Source: Taiwanofungus camphoratus (taxonomy: Eukaryota > Basidiomycota > Agaricomycetes > Polyporales > Taiwanofungaceae). From it: a stretch of 64,000 nucleotides of DNA. The DNA lies in contig CP021220.1 of the NCBI GenBank assembly GCA_003999685.1, positions 744,001-808,000 on the forward strand, written 5' to 3'. The notes under the pieces were generated by a model. It was not told the origin of the DNA and ran no database searches. It saw only the letters and a program-made list of their open reading frames with translations. The first letter of the stretch is position 1; every line of letters begins with the position of its first letter. Below, piece after piece: positions 23,536-34,309 of the stretch. The position numbers and the translations under genes are program-made.

Positions 23536-25981
23536 TTAGCTATCGGAGCATGTAGTACCAGTCCATTGCCACGTACCTTGGAGTTTACGCGCCGTAGGAA
23601 TCATGTAAAAGATAACTGACAATACGCCAAGGCCCAAACATATAGCCGAGACAATATAATAGCCATCTCGTTCCGTAATACATTCCCCTCCAAGTTCCGT
23701 ACAGGATGTTTTTCCATGCTCGGACACGCATTCTGCAGCTATTCACATTAGGCGTATATGAGTGACCACACGAGAACAGTGTTTTCAAGCAGTACCTTTG
23801 ACGGACAGGTCGTGTCCAATGTTACAAGTTGCAACACTGAACCAGTCCACTCCTACCAGCATTTGCCATTTAGAATTTTTCTGAGACAATTCAAAAATCT
23901 GGCATACCTTTCAGGACAAAGTATCTCGGCCATGTTCCGCCCAGATTAGAGAAAGTATTCAATAGCTATGTCATATCACCATCACACACGAGTAAAGTTG
24001 TCAAATGAACCATGCGCTTACGGTCATGTATGTGCCACCAACAACTGGATCCGAGATACGAGTGTGGAAAGCAGAGATACCACCAAACTGAATCGTCCTA
24101 GGTTGCGCAATGAACTCAACGACGGTCAGACTGCGATATATAAGGTCCACTCACCCAGCAAATGATGAAGTCACAGTCTGCACTATGAGGAGAATGAAGA
24201 AGCCAATGGAAATTGGGGGCTTCGGGAACCAATACACAATCAATGTTGCAGTAAGCGTCAAAGCCAACCGAGGCCAGAAAGCATAAATCCATGGACTCAA
24301 AGGTTTCTCGCCTCGAGACCACTTTCCAGCTAGCCAACCACCAAATATTTGGAAAGGAAAGTCGATGAGAACAGTGACAGCCAAATCTTCCCGATTTAAA
24401 CCTTTCTCGACCATTTTGAGCTGCGAGACAGCATCATTGGCTTGAAAGCTAATCTTCGCGAACAGGTGCACGATAAGTAGCGTCTGCACATCTGAAGGGG
24501 GTTACAGAGAGAATAAGACGGATATATGTATGAAACGCAGAAGGCGACCCACGTCTTAGTTTGCAGATGGTCCACATATCAGTATACACAGATTTAATAC
24601 TGATATCGTCTTCTGAAGCCTCCTTTTCCTGGAATAAGATCGGAAATGTTGGTACTAATCTATGGGAATGTCTGCACGACCAACCTCTTTGATGAACAAT
24701 AACCAGACAGTCACTGCAAAGGACATCGCGCTACAAAATAACAGGTAGGCGCTCAACGTCAGACGAGGGACACCCCACTTCTGGCTAGATATGAGTCAGT
24801 GGCAGCTCTTCAGCAAACAGTGCGCAGAACGCACGAAAACGCTTCGCTGTTCAACGCCAAGAAAACGGTATACGAAAGAAGATAACCCGAGTTCAAACCT
24901 ATTGTCTGACACGTGGATGCATATGGTAAATTCTCCTCGGACAGGAGGGTGAGCGCCCAGCCTAACAAATAATACCATCAAGATGACAGCACGGACACCA
25001 TTGATCGGAGTTCACTCCTTACCATCAACAGCGATATCTATATTACATCTTTAGCAATTGACTGGCGAGGCAAAGAAGAGTTTACCTTGAGTTGCGGAAA
25101 AGAGTACGAGACCTGTGAATGCAGCAGTCAACGAGTATATATGATCTGCTGGCTAGTGTATGTCTAATCAAATCACACAAACGTCTTCCAAGCAAAAAAA
25201 CCCACGTCAGTCATCAATCCCTCTGCGTTGAATGATAGCGCGAGCATAATGGTTCCAATAATCAGCTGCATTGGTATTATCCAGGACTTGCGGCGGCCGA
25301 ATTTTGGCCAAAATACAGAGTCCACGATGGGTGACCATAACAATTTCAGAGAATACGGATAGCCTGACAAGGAGAATATCGCTAGTTGCGAGTAAGATAG
25401 ATGCTCTCGTAAAATGAACGGAATGGATCCTGCGTTTGACACGTGAGAAACACGTCAAATCATTCGTATCTCAACCTCATACCAGAAGCAAGTCCTAGCT
25501 GCGCACAGGCTATTAGCCAAGACACGAGACGTTGCGTGACAAAGACTTACTGGAAAACCTTGTATCAGGTCTTCCCGGGGAAGGGGTCAGAATCAATGCA
25601 TACATAGACGGGTATGAACTCACAAAGAATGATGAGCAATATTATTGCTCTTTTGTCGCGCGACGACACTGGGCCCTTAGCACCAGGCTGGCCCAAGTAT
25701 TCCTGTTCCTCCTCGACAGTCAAGCCGTCCTCCGCCTCATGACGTTCCACTTCACTCAGAAGACTCAACTCCACCTCATCCATATGCTCACCGTCAATCG
25801 AGGTCCATCGCTGACGGCTACTCCGCGGTGTCTTGGGTGTGCGGGGTTGGATGTGAATACTCTCTAGTGAGGTAGCTAGGGCTCTAGGTGGCATTTCTTT
25901 CTCGTCTATTGCTGGAGAGTCTTGTTCCGGCTTTTGACGCCGCCGGAGTTGATAGGCAGTGTCGTTTTGATGAGCAGTCAT
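23536..25981 (-). CDS. Acetyl-CoA transporter of the ER membrane (SLC33A1/AT-1 family)
   Basis: This multi-pass protein imports acetyl-CoA into the ER/Golgi lumen for protein and glycan acetylation. The N-terminus (MTAHQNDTAYQLRRRQKPE) is a long hydrophilic cytosolic segment. Diagnostic family motifs follow: SIPFILREHLSYSQLAIFSL, SGYPYSLKLLWSPIVDSVFW and GRRKSWIIPMQLI. Later exons carry further membrane segments (LYLLFCSAMSFAVTVWLLFI-like region near 24,720; FAKISFQANDAVSQLKMVEK; IGFFILLIVQTVTSSFAG; GGTYMTLLNTFSNLGGTWPR). The C-terminus has a cysteine-bearing luminal loop (CTELGGECITERDGYY) and a last membrane helix before the stop at 23536. About ten short introns interrupt the gene. The start at 25981 is the first ATG of the open frame. 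Confidence 0.9.
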
Positions 25982-26243
25982 GCGACGAGAGGGTCGAAGG
26001 TATGCCCGTGCTCCTCAAGCGCGCAAGCGGTACAGAGCGGCGCTTACATAATCGCCGTCCCTGAATGGTAATCAATGCGCCTAGTTTGGCAAATGCGCCA
26101 TGCTCTGCGTCCAGGAAATACCAGTATGTGTATTGCCTGGAGAGCAGTTGTATAGAAAAATAATTGTCGACTACCATGACTCCAGAGCATAATACGGCGA
26201 GAAGGGATAATTATGGCTTGCACTGTTCTCAGGCTCGAGACAC

Positions 26244-26714
26244 TTATTCGGGTTCCACCTCAGTTCCTACCAGTGTGCAATTGAGGCCCGCCGCGCCGTC
26301 GGTATCTCCAGAGCAGTCTATGTGATACAATAACGGATCGGCGAACATTTGACTTGGTAAATAGCCCATTAGATAGATGTACTTACTCAGATATGAAGAA
26401 CAGCAGACAGCGTAAAACCCCTCATATTGCGGTGCGTCACTACCAGGCAACAACATCAACGATACGTGGACAAGATCAATGTGCTTGACCCACCATGGAA
26501 AATTGATATCGCATCTGCTGCCAACAAGTATACTTTCATCAGATACATAGACGCCGCAAATGTTGTTCCACACATAAGCGTTGGCACTGAATGGCTGCAA
26601 GCTCTGGCAGCAGAGAGAGATTGAACGAGGTGAAGTACACTGACTCGCGACTAGCCCTGCAACAGCGAGCACGGTCACAGGCAGTGAGATCCACAAGTTG
26701 GAACTGCAAATCAT
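26244..26714 (-). CDS. Small cysteine-rich secreted protein, hydrophobin-like layout
   Basis: Three exons (26494-26714, 26387-26439, 26244-26317) give a 115-residue protein. The N-terminus is a clear signal peptide (MICSSNLWISLPVTVLAVAG...ASQC). Mature cysteines read C, CC, C, C, C, CC, C, C, ten in all: two CC pairs separated by single cysteines as in hydrophobins, but with two extra residues, so it is not a classical eight-cysteine hydrophobin. It ends GLNCTLVGTEVEPE. Similar short secreted proteins with CCQ...GLNCT patterns occur widely in Agaricomycetes and are thought to act at the cell surface. The fifth cysteine is made by joining TG of exon 1 to T of exon 2. Both introns (54 and 69 nt) are multiples of three and free of stops, so unspliced RNA would still encode a 156-residue protein. 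Confidence 0.75.
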   Translation of the reverse strand: MICSSNLWISLPVTVLAVAGLVASQCTSPRSISLCCQSLQPFSANAYVWNNICGVYVSDESILVGSRCDINFPWWVKHIDLVHVSLMLLPGSDAPQYEGFYAVCCSSYLSKYIYLMGYLPSQMFADPLLYHIDCSGDTDGAAGLNCTLVGTEVEPE

Positions 26715-28710
26715 TGTGGAAAGGATGGGTGTGCGAGGAAAGCGTCAGGGCAGTAAGTAGGTACTGAGCAATGCACGTGCAAAGGGTCTAGAATAATGGA
26801 TGGCGCTCATCAGGATCCATCAAGTTGGGCTGTGGACTGAAGAACGTCTGTCTCACATAGGGGGATTTTATGGTCCAAACATGGGTCATGCTATGCTGAG
26901 AGATGGGTAAATAATCGGAGAGTTGTGCAGTGCGAAACCATTTCCCAATGTGCAGGGGAGGTAATAGCAGAGCATGGATATACATACCACACCTGCTTGG
27001 TCCAGGCTTCCCGTATCTCATGGTCTTGTCTGTGTCTGTCCTCGATTGCCGGTCTTACTTATGCAGTCCACTCGGAGTGACAAAAACACCAATCAAACCA
27101 TCTACAGGGCAGGCCCTAGGCTTGACGTGGACAAGAGGAAAGAGGCTAGTCATCACTACTCCGACGTCAGATCCTGCAGGCTTGCGGAGCTATAGGGACG
27201 CTACCGTCGAACGTTGAGAACCAATGGAGGTAGATTGAGTTTGTGTGTGGATCATGTCAAAAAACGGATGTGAGACCCAGAAACCTGAACTGGATGGGAA
27301 CTAGGCGGCTGCAGCTTTCGTACTCATCAAGGAAGTGCCTTCACCTACCTCAACTTGTCTCTGATTAGCATTGGGCCAAGACCAAATCTGCGTTCGGAAA
27401 TGAGATACACAGCTCGGGCATCATGGCAGGGTCTAAGTTTCATGCACAAGCTCGATGATTGAACGGGGAAGCAATGCTACATAGGATCTTACTCCTCAAT
27501 GGCAGGTATTTGCCTCCATGCATGCCGTTGTAATTCGACGTCTTCATTCCCGTCAAGGTGTATGAATCCGAGCCGGGATAACGTGAGAAGTTAAGGAATG
27601 TCATCGGGATGCGTGCGGGCCGTAGATATCCACCGGTACTCCTGCTGACCAGGGCCGTTATAACTTGCTTCAGGTATGCTGGTTAGAGCCACACCGCTCT
27701 AATCCAACGGATCATGATGCCTGTAAACTCTACATTCCTACTAGAATAGGATAAGATGGCTCCAAGTGTAGGAAATGAAGCCCTGCATTTCAGCCGCACA
27801 ATAGAGCGTATTCGCAGGCAAGTTCGAATTGGGCCCCAAGCCAATCAGAGACCGTTTTTGCCTTATTTTGCTCGAGTTCGAATTGGGTGCGAATACGCTC
27901 TAATATAGAGCTTGATGTCAAAAGCTTGAGAAGGTAATGAAGGGGAACATCTCTCCATCGAGCTTTTGCTAAGCCTGCGACACACTCTATGTCGTGTTGT
28001 CCACATAACGCGAATGGCGACCATTGGGTAGAGACTGGCTGGGCAACTAGGCGACCGGCGAGAGCAGCTCCAGCAACGACTAATTTAAACGGCCAGAGGA
28101 TACAAGCTTCAACTGGACAAGGACGATAAGAATCAAATGTGAAGTACATTGGGGCGGCAGCACTGAAGACAATAGGTGACAGTAGTCACCGTGAAAGTTG
28201 TGGGCGTTGCTTGCAAGTACTGAATCGACGGAACTAATCTGCAGCCGCCCGACTCTGTCCTGTACCGATCTGCTTCCGTGACCCCCTCGAATTGCAAGCT
28301 TCGTCTGTTCGTAGGTTGAGGATAGCTTGGCAGGCTCCATCGTCGCAAATAGAACCGACATGCAGACAAAAAGAAGGGCACAAAAGCATGTGGTCAAACA
28401 AACTCAACAATGGCCTCGTGCCGAGGTTGCCACACACTGATAGACTCCGAAAGCAGGCTTTGTACAGCTTCCCCTCCCCGGATCCTTGCTGCAACCACTC
28501 TTCAGATTTTGGCCGACAAACATAGATAAGGCAGACTTTGATTCTTTTCTGCCGCCCATCCTGCCACGTCGTCCGGAACGCTCCCCGGTTTCCTTCCTTC
28601 TTACCTCTACTCAAGGCTGAGCCTCGGTCCTTTCTCCGGTTTCTCAAGCTCTCATCACTTTTACCATCCCTACCAAGCACCCCTCGTTTCCCTGAAGGCG
28701 GTCGCTGAGC
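26715..28710. other. Intergenic region with one MITE, upstream of the first GH16 gene
   Basis: About 2 kb without a supported gene. It contains a ~100 bp inverted-repeat element at 27,802-27,902, listed separately. The remainder has only short, conflicting frames and is presumably the promoter region shared by the divergent secreted-protein and GH16 genes. The last ~150 bp before the GH16 start are strongly CT-rich. Confidence 0.45.
27802..27902. mobile_element. MITE with 15-bp perfect terminal inverted repeats and TA-like flanks
   Basis: TAGAGCGTATTCGCA at 27802-27816 is the exact reverse complement of 27888-27902. If the outer TA on each side is the target duplication, the element is ~97 bp with ends GAGCG...CGCTC, as expected for a Tc1/mariner-type non-autonomous element. 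Inside, GTTCGAATTGGG appears twice as a direct repeat because its TTCGAA core is palindromic. It has no coding capacity. The terminal repeats resemble those of the pair at 55.8-56.0 kb (TAGAGTGTATCTGCAGA), and both contain a CCAATCAG word internally, so they may belong to one family. Confidence 0.65.
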
Positions 28711-30323
28711 ATGTATTTCCATCTCCCCTTACTACTTTTTCTCCTCGCCAGGGCCGACCTGTCCGAGGCCAATTTATTCGCCCGGAGCTCTGAACACATC
28801 GTTCGCTCCGTGAATGCAGCCCACCGACACGCAATTAAGCGTAGCTCGGGCCTTGCTCGCGACTTGCGACGAGCGCTCACCGGCATCTTGGTGGACGAGG
28901 CATCCAGCGGGCCGCAGCATGTTTACTGTGTCACCGGGTCAGGTCTGACACCGAACAGCACGGGCGGAGGCAAGTCTGGCTCTTCATCTGCGAAGCCCTC
29001 GGGAACTGCCACAGGTTCAGCGGCGAACCCAACTAGTACAATCCCAGCTTCGCCATGGAAGTTGACTCAGGCTTACGTGCGTCGTTTCAAATAACTCACC
29101 CAAAGCGCAGATATCTGACGATTGGATGTATATCACAGCAAGGAAACTCATTTTTCGATGGGTGGACTTTCAACACCGGGTCTGATCCTACGCACGGTAC
29201 CGTGCAGTATGCAGATAAGAATACTGCCGTTCGTTTTTTCTCATCGATATCTGTTTTCTGCCTTCACATCTGGTCATCTAGCAATCGGCCAACCTCACCT
29301 CGATTACCAGTGAGGGGAATGCCATCATGCGGGTAGATACGACCCCTCAAATACAAGGCAACCGCCAGAGCGTACGGATAACAACAGACTACACCTACAC
29401 AGGCGCTCTTGTCATCATGGACTCCGTGCACATGCCGACAGGCTGCGGCACATGGCCAGCGTTCTGGAGCAATGGTACGATGTCCGTTCCTTTTTGCATG
29501 TGCATCATTCTAATGAACAAGGGCAGGGCCTAATTGGCCAGCAGGTGGGGAAATCGACATAGTTGAGGGTGTCAACACATACACGAATAACCAAGCGACC
29601 ATCCATACGAACCCGGGATGCTCGATTCCCACGTCGAACAGTACAGCACTGGCGATCACAGGCAACGTAGTTGGCGGGACCAACTGTGCCGCCGCAGAAA
29701 CTTCCAACCAGGGCTGTGGAGTGAGGGCAGTCCAGAACAATTCGTTCGGCGCTGGATTCAACAGCATAGGTGGAGGGGTGTACTCGAGTACGTCCTTCTC
29801 CTTCTACTGCGAGATGCTCCTTAGCTAAATTTGCGCGCACTGAATGCAGTGCAGTGGGACAATAACGGTATTTCAGTGTGGTTCTTCCCCCGCAGCTCTA
29901 TCCCATCCGATATCACTGCCGGCGCACCTCAGCCCTCGAATTGGGGCCAAGCCGTGGCGTACTGGCCGGCGACATCGTGTAACCCGTCCACGTTCTTCTA
30001 TGACCACTCTGCCATTTTCGATACAACGCTCTGGTGCGTTCTAGATTGTGTCCCACTGCTTTTGAGTGCATCCTGAGATGATTCGTTACAGTGGCGATTG
30101 GGCAGGAAACGTCTGGGGCAGCGCCGGATTACCTGGGCAAGAACAGAGTTGTGCACAGACGACCGGTGCCGCCACCTGCTCGGAGTTCGTCCAGAATAAT
30201 GGAGCTGCATTCAGCGAAGCATGTGAGTGGCTCGTTCGTTGTTTATTCACTCGGTACCCTTATTTACATACACACCACGCAGACTGGGAAGTGAAGAGCG
30301 TTAAGATTTATCAAACCAGTTAA
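28711..30323 (+). CDS. Secreted glycoside hydrolase family 16 endo-beta-1,3(4)-glucanase, copy 1
   Basis: The protein starts MYFHLPLLLFLLARADLSEA, a signal peptide or signal anchor, followed by a ~90-residue Ser/Thr/Gly-rich linker ending SPWKLTQAY. Splicing joins this to QGNSFFDGWTFNT, the usual entry to the GH16 fold. Further exons carry RVDTTPQIQGNRQSVRITTD, MPTGCGTWPAFWSNG, the catalytic motif GGEIDIVEGVN (the two glutamates are nucleophile and acid/base), WFFPRSSIPSDI and the C-terminal WEVKSVKIYQTS. It resembles basidiomycete laminarinases that cut beta-1,3/1,6-glucans in cell walls. About seven exons with ~50-60 nt introns. It is closely related to the gene at 39,191, which is in the opposite orientation. 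Confidence 0.92.
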
Positions 30324-30796
30324 CGATCTCGATCTGACACCGCGATACCCTTCAATATTTGTCGGATTTGGGTTTTATGAGGTTGCATACACGGGCTATT
30401 CACGCGGATCTACGACAATTTAATGCTCACGACAAATAGTGTAGAATTTGTGTAGGTTAGACCTTAGAAGTGTACGGGTGTATATATTGCATTTACTAGA
30501 ATCTGGTAACATGCAGGAGAAGCATAGGGGAAACGTGTTGTCGCGCAAGTGGACGTTCCCGGTAGGTAAGACACGATAGCTGTGCGCAACTCAGTTGATC
30601 CTCAAGAAAGCCGACAAAGGTCGAGACTCTAGATGCATGATGGATTCGAGTACGCAAAATAACGTGAGGTGTCATGCGTGGAATATCTTGTTCAGCATAT
30701 CATAATGATGCATACAAGAGCGAGTAATTCGAAATGCGCAAATGGGACTGGAAGCTAGTGCAAGGCGAAACTAGAGATCAATGCAGGTGTGAAATT
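30324..30796. other. Short intergenic region between GH16 copy 1 and RPS29
   Basis: Convergent 3' ends of the GH16 gene (+) and RPS29 (-). The sequence is A/T-rich, with no coding frame or RNA gene recognised. Confidence 0.5.
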
Positions 30797-31103
30797 TCAT
30801 CGGCTCTGCAGAACAAGACAGCGTATGGCATTATACCACCAGTCAGTTCAGTTTTCGTGCATGATCACTGCGAGACGCACCTTGTGGAAACCGATAGCAG
30901 CAGCCTTCTCACGGAAGCACTGACGGCAGAGGTCGAGGCCGTATTTTCGGATGAGACCAGCCTGGTGGGCGCACAGGCGGCTGTACGATACCACGTCAAT
31001 GCTGCCATCCAGGATACTGACTGCGTACAGAGTCCACTCACCACTGACGACTACCCTTGCCGAACTTGCGGGGGCGAGAGAACCAGACAGCGTCGTGAGT
31101 CAT
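30797..31103 (-). CDS. RPS29: 40S ribosomal protein S29 (uS14)
   Basis: Three small exons give exactly 56 residues, the usual length of this protein. Exon 1 (31042-31103) encodes [20 protein letters not shown] plus two bases. Exon 2 (30881-30980) completes Cys and encodes [26 protein letters not shown] and AAIGFHK. Exon 3 (30797-30805) adds Ser-Arg and a TGA. The zinc-ribbon cysteines CRLC and CRQC are intact. The protein binds the head of the small ribosomal subunit near the decoding site. Exon 3 has only nine bases; an alternative acceptor two bases further on would give a longer, unlikely tail. A 5'UTR intron lies upstream (31129-31189). The gene is divergent from tRNA-Lys. Confidence 0.93.
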
Positions 31104-31128
31104 TTTGATGAGATCTTGAGTGTTCTAG

Positions 31129-31189
31129 CTGTAATGCGAGTAGAGCAGCGATAAAGACGGGAAGAAAATCAATGGAAACAACATCTTAC
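31129..31189 (-). other. Probable 5'UTR intron of RPS29
   Basis: On the reverse strand CAAG|GTAAGA at 31189 and ATTACAG at 31129 bound a 61-nt stretch ending 25 bases before the RPS29 start codon. Introns in the leader are common in fungal ribosomal protein genes. The sites are canonical, but without RNA data this is inference. Confidence 0.55.
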
Positions 31190-31366
31190 CTTGCCCGAGA
31201 ATGAGGATTGGCGTGCCGTTGCTACTAGTAGCTATTGAACACTTAGCTTTGTGTTGTGCTGTATAGTGGCTGCGAAAATAAGGTTTACTACGACTGGCGC
31301 GGATATTTCCGACCTTCCAAATTTGGCCCTACAAACTGAATTATTTTTGCTTTTCAGATTAAGCAT

Positions 31367-31463
31367 GCCCGCCTAGCTCAATCGGATAGAGCGTCAGACT
31401 CTTACTCGTGTTTGGAATATCTTGGGCATCTGAAGGCTGCGAGTTCGACCCTCGCGGTGGGCT
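31367..31463 (+). tRNA. tRNA-Lys (anticodon CTT) with a 23-nt intron
   Basis: The acceptor stem GCCCGCC (31367-31373) pairs with GGTGGGC (31456-31462), with discriminator T at 31463. The A box TAGCTCAATCGG and B box GAGTTCGACCC are present. The anticodon stem TCAGA/TCTGA encloses loop CTCTTA-A with anticodon CTT at 31401-31403. The loop is interrupted after position 37 by an intron at 31405-31427, the canonical place. The T stem GCGAG/CTCGC is perfect. A run of eight T's follows at about 31474 and would stop RNA polymerase III. Confidence 0.95.
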
Positions 31464-31472
31464 AGTAGCTTC

Positions 31473-31481
31473 CTTTTTTTT
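31473..31481 (+). terminator. RNA polymerase III terminator of tRNA-Lys
   Basis: An eight-T run about ten bases after the mature 3' end of the tRNA, the standard pol III stop signal. Confidence 0.8.
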
Positions 31482-31748
31482 GCAACAATCTGTCACGCAT
31501 TCCGTTTCTGAGCAGCTAAAATCTATCACTTAAAAACCATATTGTTGTTAGCGGGTGCAATATAGACCGATCAAATATGATCCCATTTATATACAGCATT
31601 AGATATTCTGAGAACCACGAATATATAGTAGCCAACTCTGCAGATGGGGTATATACTATACAGTACGCTCATCGGGCCTGGTGGACTGCATCCCGCACAC
31701 GTCCTACACCGATCACGGCAATATGGCATTCAAAGACTCTGCCTGACT

Positions 31749-34309
31749 CTAGTTCCCGACTGTCGGATCGGTTAGGCTGACTGCTCCGAGAACATGCGCC
31801 AGGACCTCGACATCTGAGTCAGCTTTGTAGTCAGTATCCACAACAGTGATTGACTTGGGGTGTGTGGAATCTCGGCGATGTTCGGGTCGCGCAGAGGTCT
31901 CGACCACGTTTTCACTGATGCTGAGGTCTTTTGGTAACAACGCAGGCAGAGCGATGGTACGAGGAGAGTCTACGGCAAAGTCTCGACACTATCAACACTG
32001 TGTGCCGTCGAAGACGAATGGAAGGAGGCTGACCGCGACTTTTGGTGGCAGCCATCTGGCTATCCGTCTTTCTAGGCGTCTTCGGTGCCCGTTGAGGCGT
32101 GTCGAACAAGGGTACGAGTCTTCCGACTCTGCATGCACCGCATACTGCGTCGAGAAAACGGTCAATGCCGTCGTTCGGAAGTATTGCAACAAACGCGTAC
32201 CGCATTCGTCTGGTCGGATTGATTTGCTGTGACGTCCATATCTTTCACCAAGCATCGGGAGGGTGAGTATAGCCAAAAGGCACCGTAAAGTTCTATGCGC
32301 ACATTTTATCGCACTCTTGGCATTCTGGTCAATGATCAAATCATATCAGCAACTCGACAGAAACAGACGAAAACGTTGCAGGTGAGTAAATATAAACTCA
32401 CTCCACTCATATTTGTACGAAATCTCATAGTTATGCTTCGTCTATATCCCTATAGAGTCAGGATCTCATTGGCATGAATATTGACATATGACTCATACCG
32501 TAACTTCGATGTCCGGTCGAGCTCGCATCACCTTTGTCGCCCTGTTCATCGGCGTGATATGCTTTCAGTGCATTTATCCAAGGGCTGACCATGGATCAAT
32601 TACTGACCATCCCTTGAAAATCTTGCCATGCCCCTCCTTCGGATCCCCATTAATGATCCAGCATGCCAGATGGCACATCTCGTGTGAGAGTGTGTTTCGG
32701 ATTCGTTCTTGATTGAAGGACCATGCAGTAATTATTGACAGCGCGAAGAACATAACAAAAAGGACTCCGAACTCGGCGGCAACTTACCATCACTATCTAA
32801 GATCTTGATGGCAAGCTGTATTTCACAAGTCTGTGCTCCATCTCTAGACCTATCTGTTGTGTCAATAACCCATCACAACAAGACGCAGGACGTGATTTGA
32901 TGATACTTACTTATGCCACCTCGCCTTCCCCGCCGTCGTCAACAGCCGCTTGCTCCATTTCAGCTGAGTTTCTTGCGGAATCCCGCACCCAAACACTGAG
33001 CCGTTCAGTTCATTGAACAGATTGCGCGCGTACGCTTCCCGTCGCGCTTGTTCTGCTGCAGCCAGCGCGCTCTTTGTCATGCGCGGGGCCCGAACCGCCT
33101 TTCGAGGCGTGGCGGACGGACCCGGCAAGCGGTATGCTACTTGGGTCTTCAGTGGAGTATCTGATTCAGAATCGGGGCCAGATATACGGGCGGGCAGTGC
33201 TGCACCTCGGCGCGGAATTGAGGGCCCAGGCACTGTCGAGGCAGGGGAACGCATACTCCGGATGGGCTTCCTCGCGCTACGCGGCTCGTCTCTATCAAGG
33301 CACAATAATGTATTAAATCAGACGACATTCCGTTGAAAATGCAGTTGATACAGGATCACAGGACGTACAGTGTTAGCACAGATCCGTCGTTCACATTGCC
33401 AGAGTCATGGAATGCATCTACATCATTCGTATGCAGGAAACTAACGGTCGCAATCTGTGTGGCAGCCTTTGGCCCGCCAGCTCCGCTAGTAGCAGACCAC
33501 AGACTAGGCTCCCACGCTCCAGGTGGTCTTTGAGCGGACATATCAAGATATTCATGGTCACTGTCGTTGCATTCAGGAGAGCTCAAGGTCAGGTCGATTA
33601 CAGGTCTAGTGGACCTGAAGGGCGTGCGGGAGTATGTTAGTAATTCGTGAAGCGACGCCTTGGGCACAAGCCGAGCTTTTGCGTCACTGTCTTCGGAACT
33701 AGAACTCTGGATGATGCGACGGGCACGAGGTGTCTGCATATTCCTGCGTCTCGAGGTAGAAGGTACTGGCTGACTAGTGGCAGCATCTTCGCTGAAGCTA
33801 TAGGGAATCGGGCTCGTCCAGGACAACATTACACACAAGCAATGCAAAGGCTTACCTTTCGGAGGTAGTATCGGTTGTAGCGGCATCTTGAAACTTCAAG
33901 GGACATCTGCCAGGAATATTTACAGATGCAATTTCATCCAAGGAAGACATCTGTGTCTTGTTTTCGAATGTGCTACAATATGGCAAGGTTAGAATTTACC
34001 CGATGCGCCAACTAATGTTCAAATATACCAGTCGTCTCTTTCGTCTGATGATATCTCTATCACTTCAGTTTCGCCTTCGTTAGCATTTGTTAGTCTTTTC
34101 CGTCATAATCCACCACGTAGTACCTCGTGAGTGGCTCGTTGACAATCAGCGGTAACGCTTTGCACACACCGCAGTCTCTCTTCCTCGCTATCCGGTATGA
34201 TTCCACCCTCCTCTTGTCGTGTGACGCAGGGTTGTAGGGGCTGATTAAACACAGGTGGAGAAGCTGTATGTAATGGCCGTGACTCTCGGGTTTTGAGAAG
34301 ATTAGACAT
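31749..34309 (-). CDS. SprT-like zinc metalloprotease, GCNA-type, with SUMO-interaction-like motifs
   Basis: SprT-family proteases (Spartan, GCNA/ACRC) digest proteins crosslinked to DNA. The N-terminal half, beginning MSNLLKTRESRPLHTASPP, is acidic and disordered. It contains two motifs of hydrophobic residues followed by acidic or serine residues: TEVIEISSDERDDW (~34,050) and RPVIDLTLSSPECNDSD (~33,580). The protease domain begins ARNLFNELNGSVFGCGIP and LKWSKRLLTTAGKARW. It continues IQLAIKILDSD and then IRNTLSHEMCHLACWII, whose HEMCH at 32670-32684 is the catalytic HExxH. After that come ATKVMRARPDIEVT, TKHNYEISYKYEW, RYGRHSKSIRPDEC and CGACRVGRLVPLF, consistent with a zinc-binding C-terminal part. 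The last exon ends VSLTDPTVGN. About eight introns. Spacing and residues match fungal SprT-like proteins well. Confidence 0.88.

Noticed and set aside
26244-26714. Calling the small secreted protein a classical class I hydrophobin
   Set aside because: It has ten cysteines after splicing, not eight, and the spacing between pairs differs from the C-CC-C-C-CC-C rule.
27823-27888. GTTCGAATT words as tRNA or SINE B boxes
   Set aside because: There is no A box, no cloverleaf and no poly-A end; the words are explained by a palindromic TTCGAA inside a MITE.
30734-31108. A 124-codon forward frame with several cysteines
   Set aside because: It lies exactly antisense to RPS29, whose reverse-strand exons match the ribosomal protein residue by residue.
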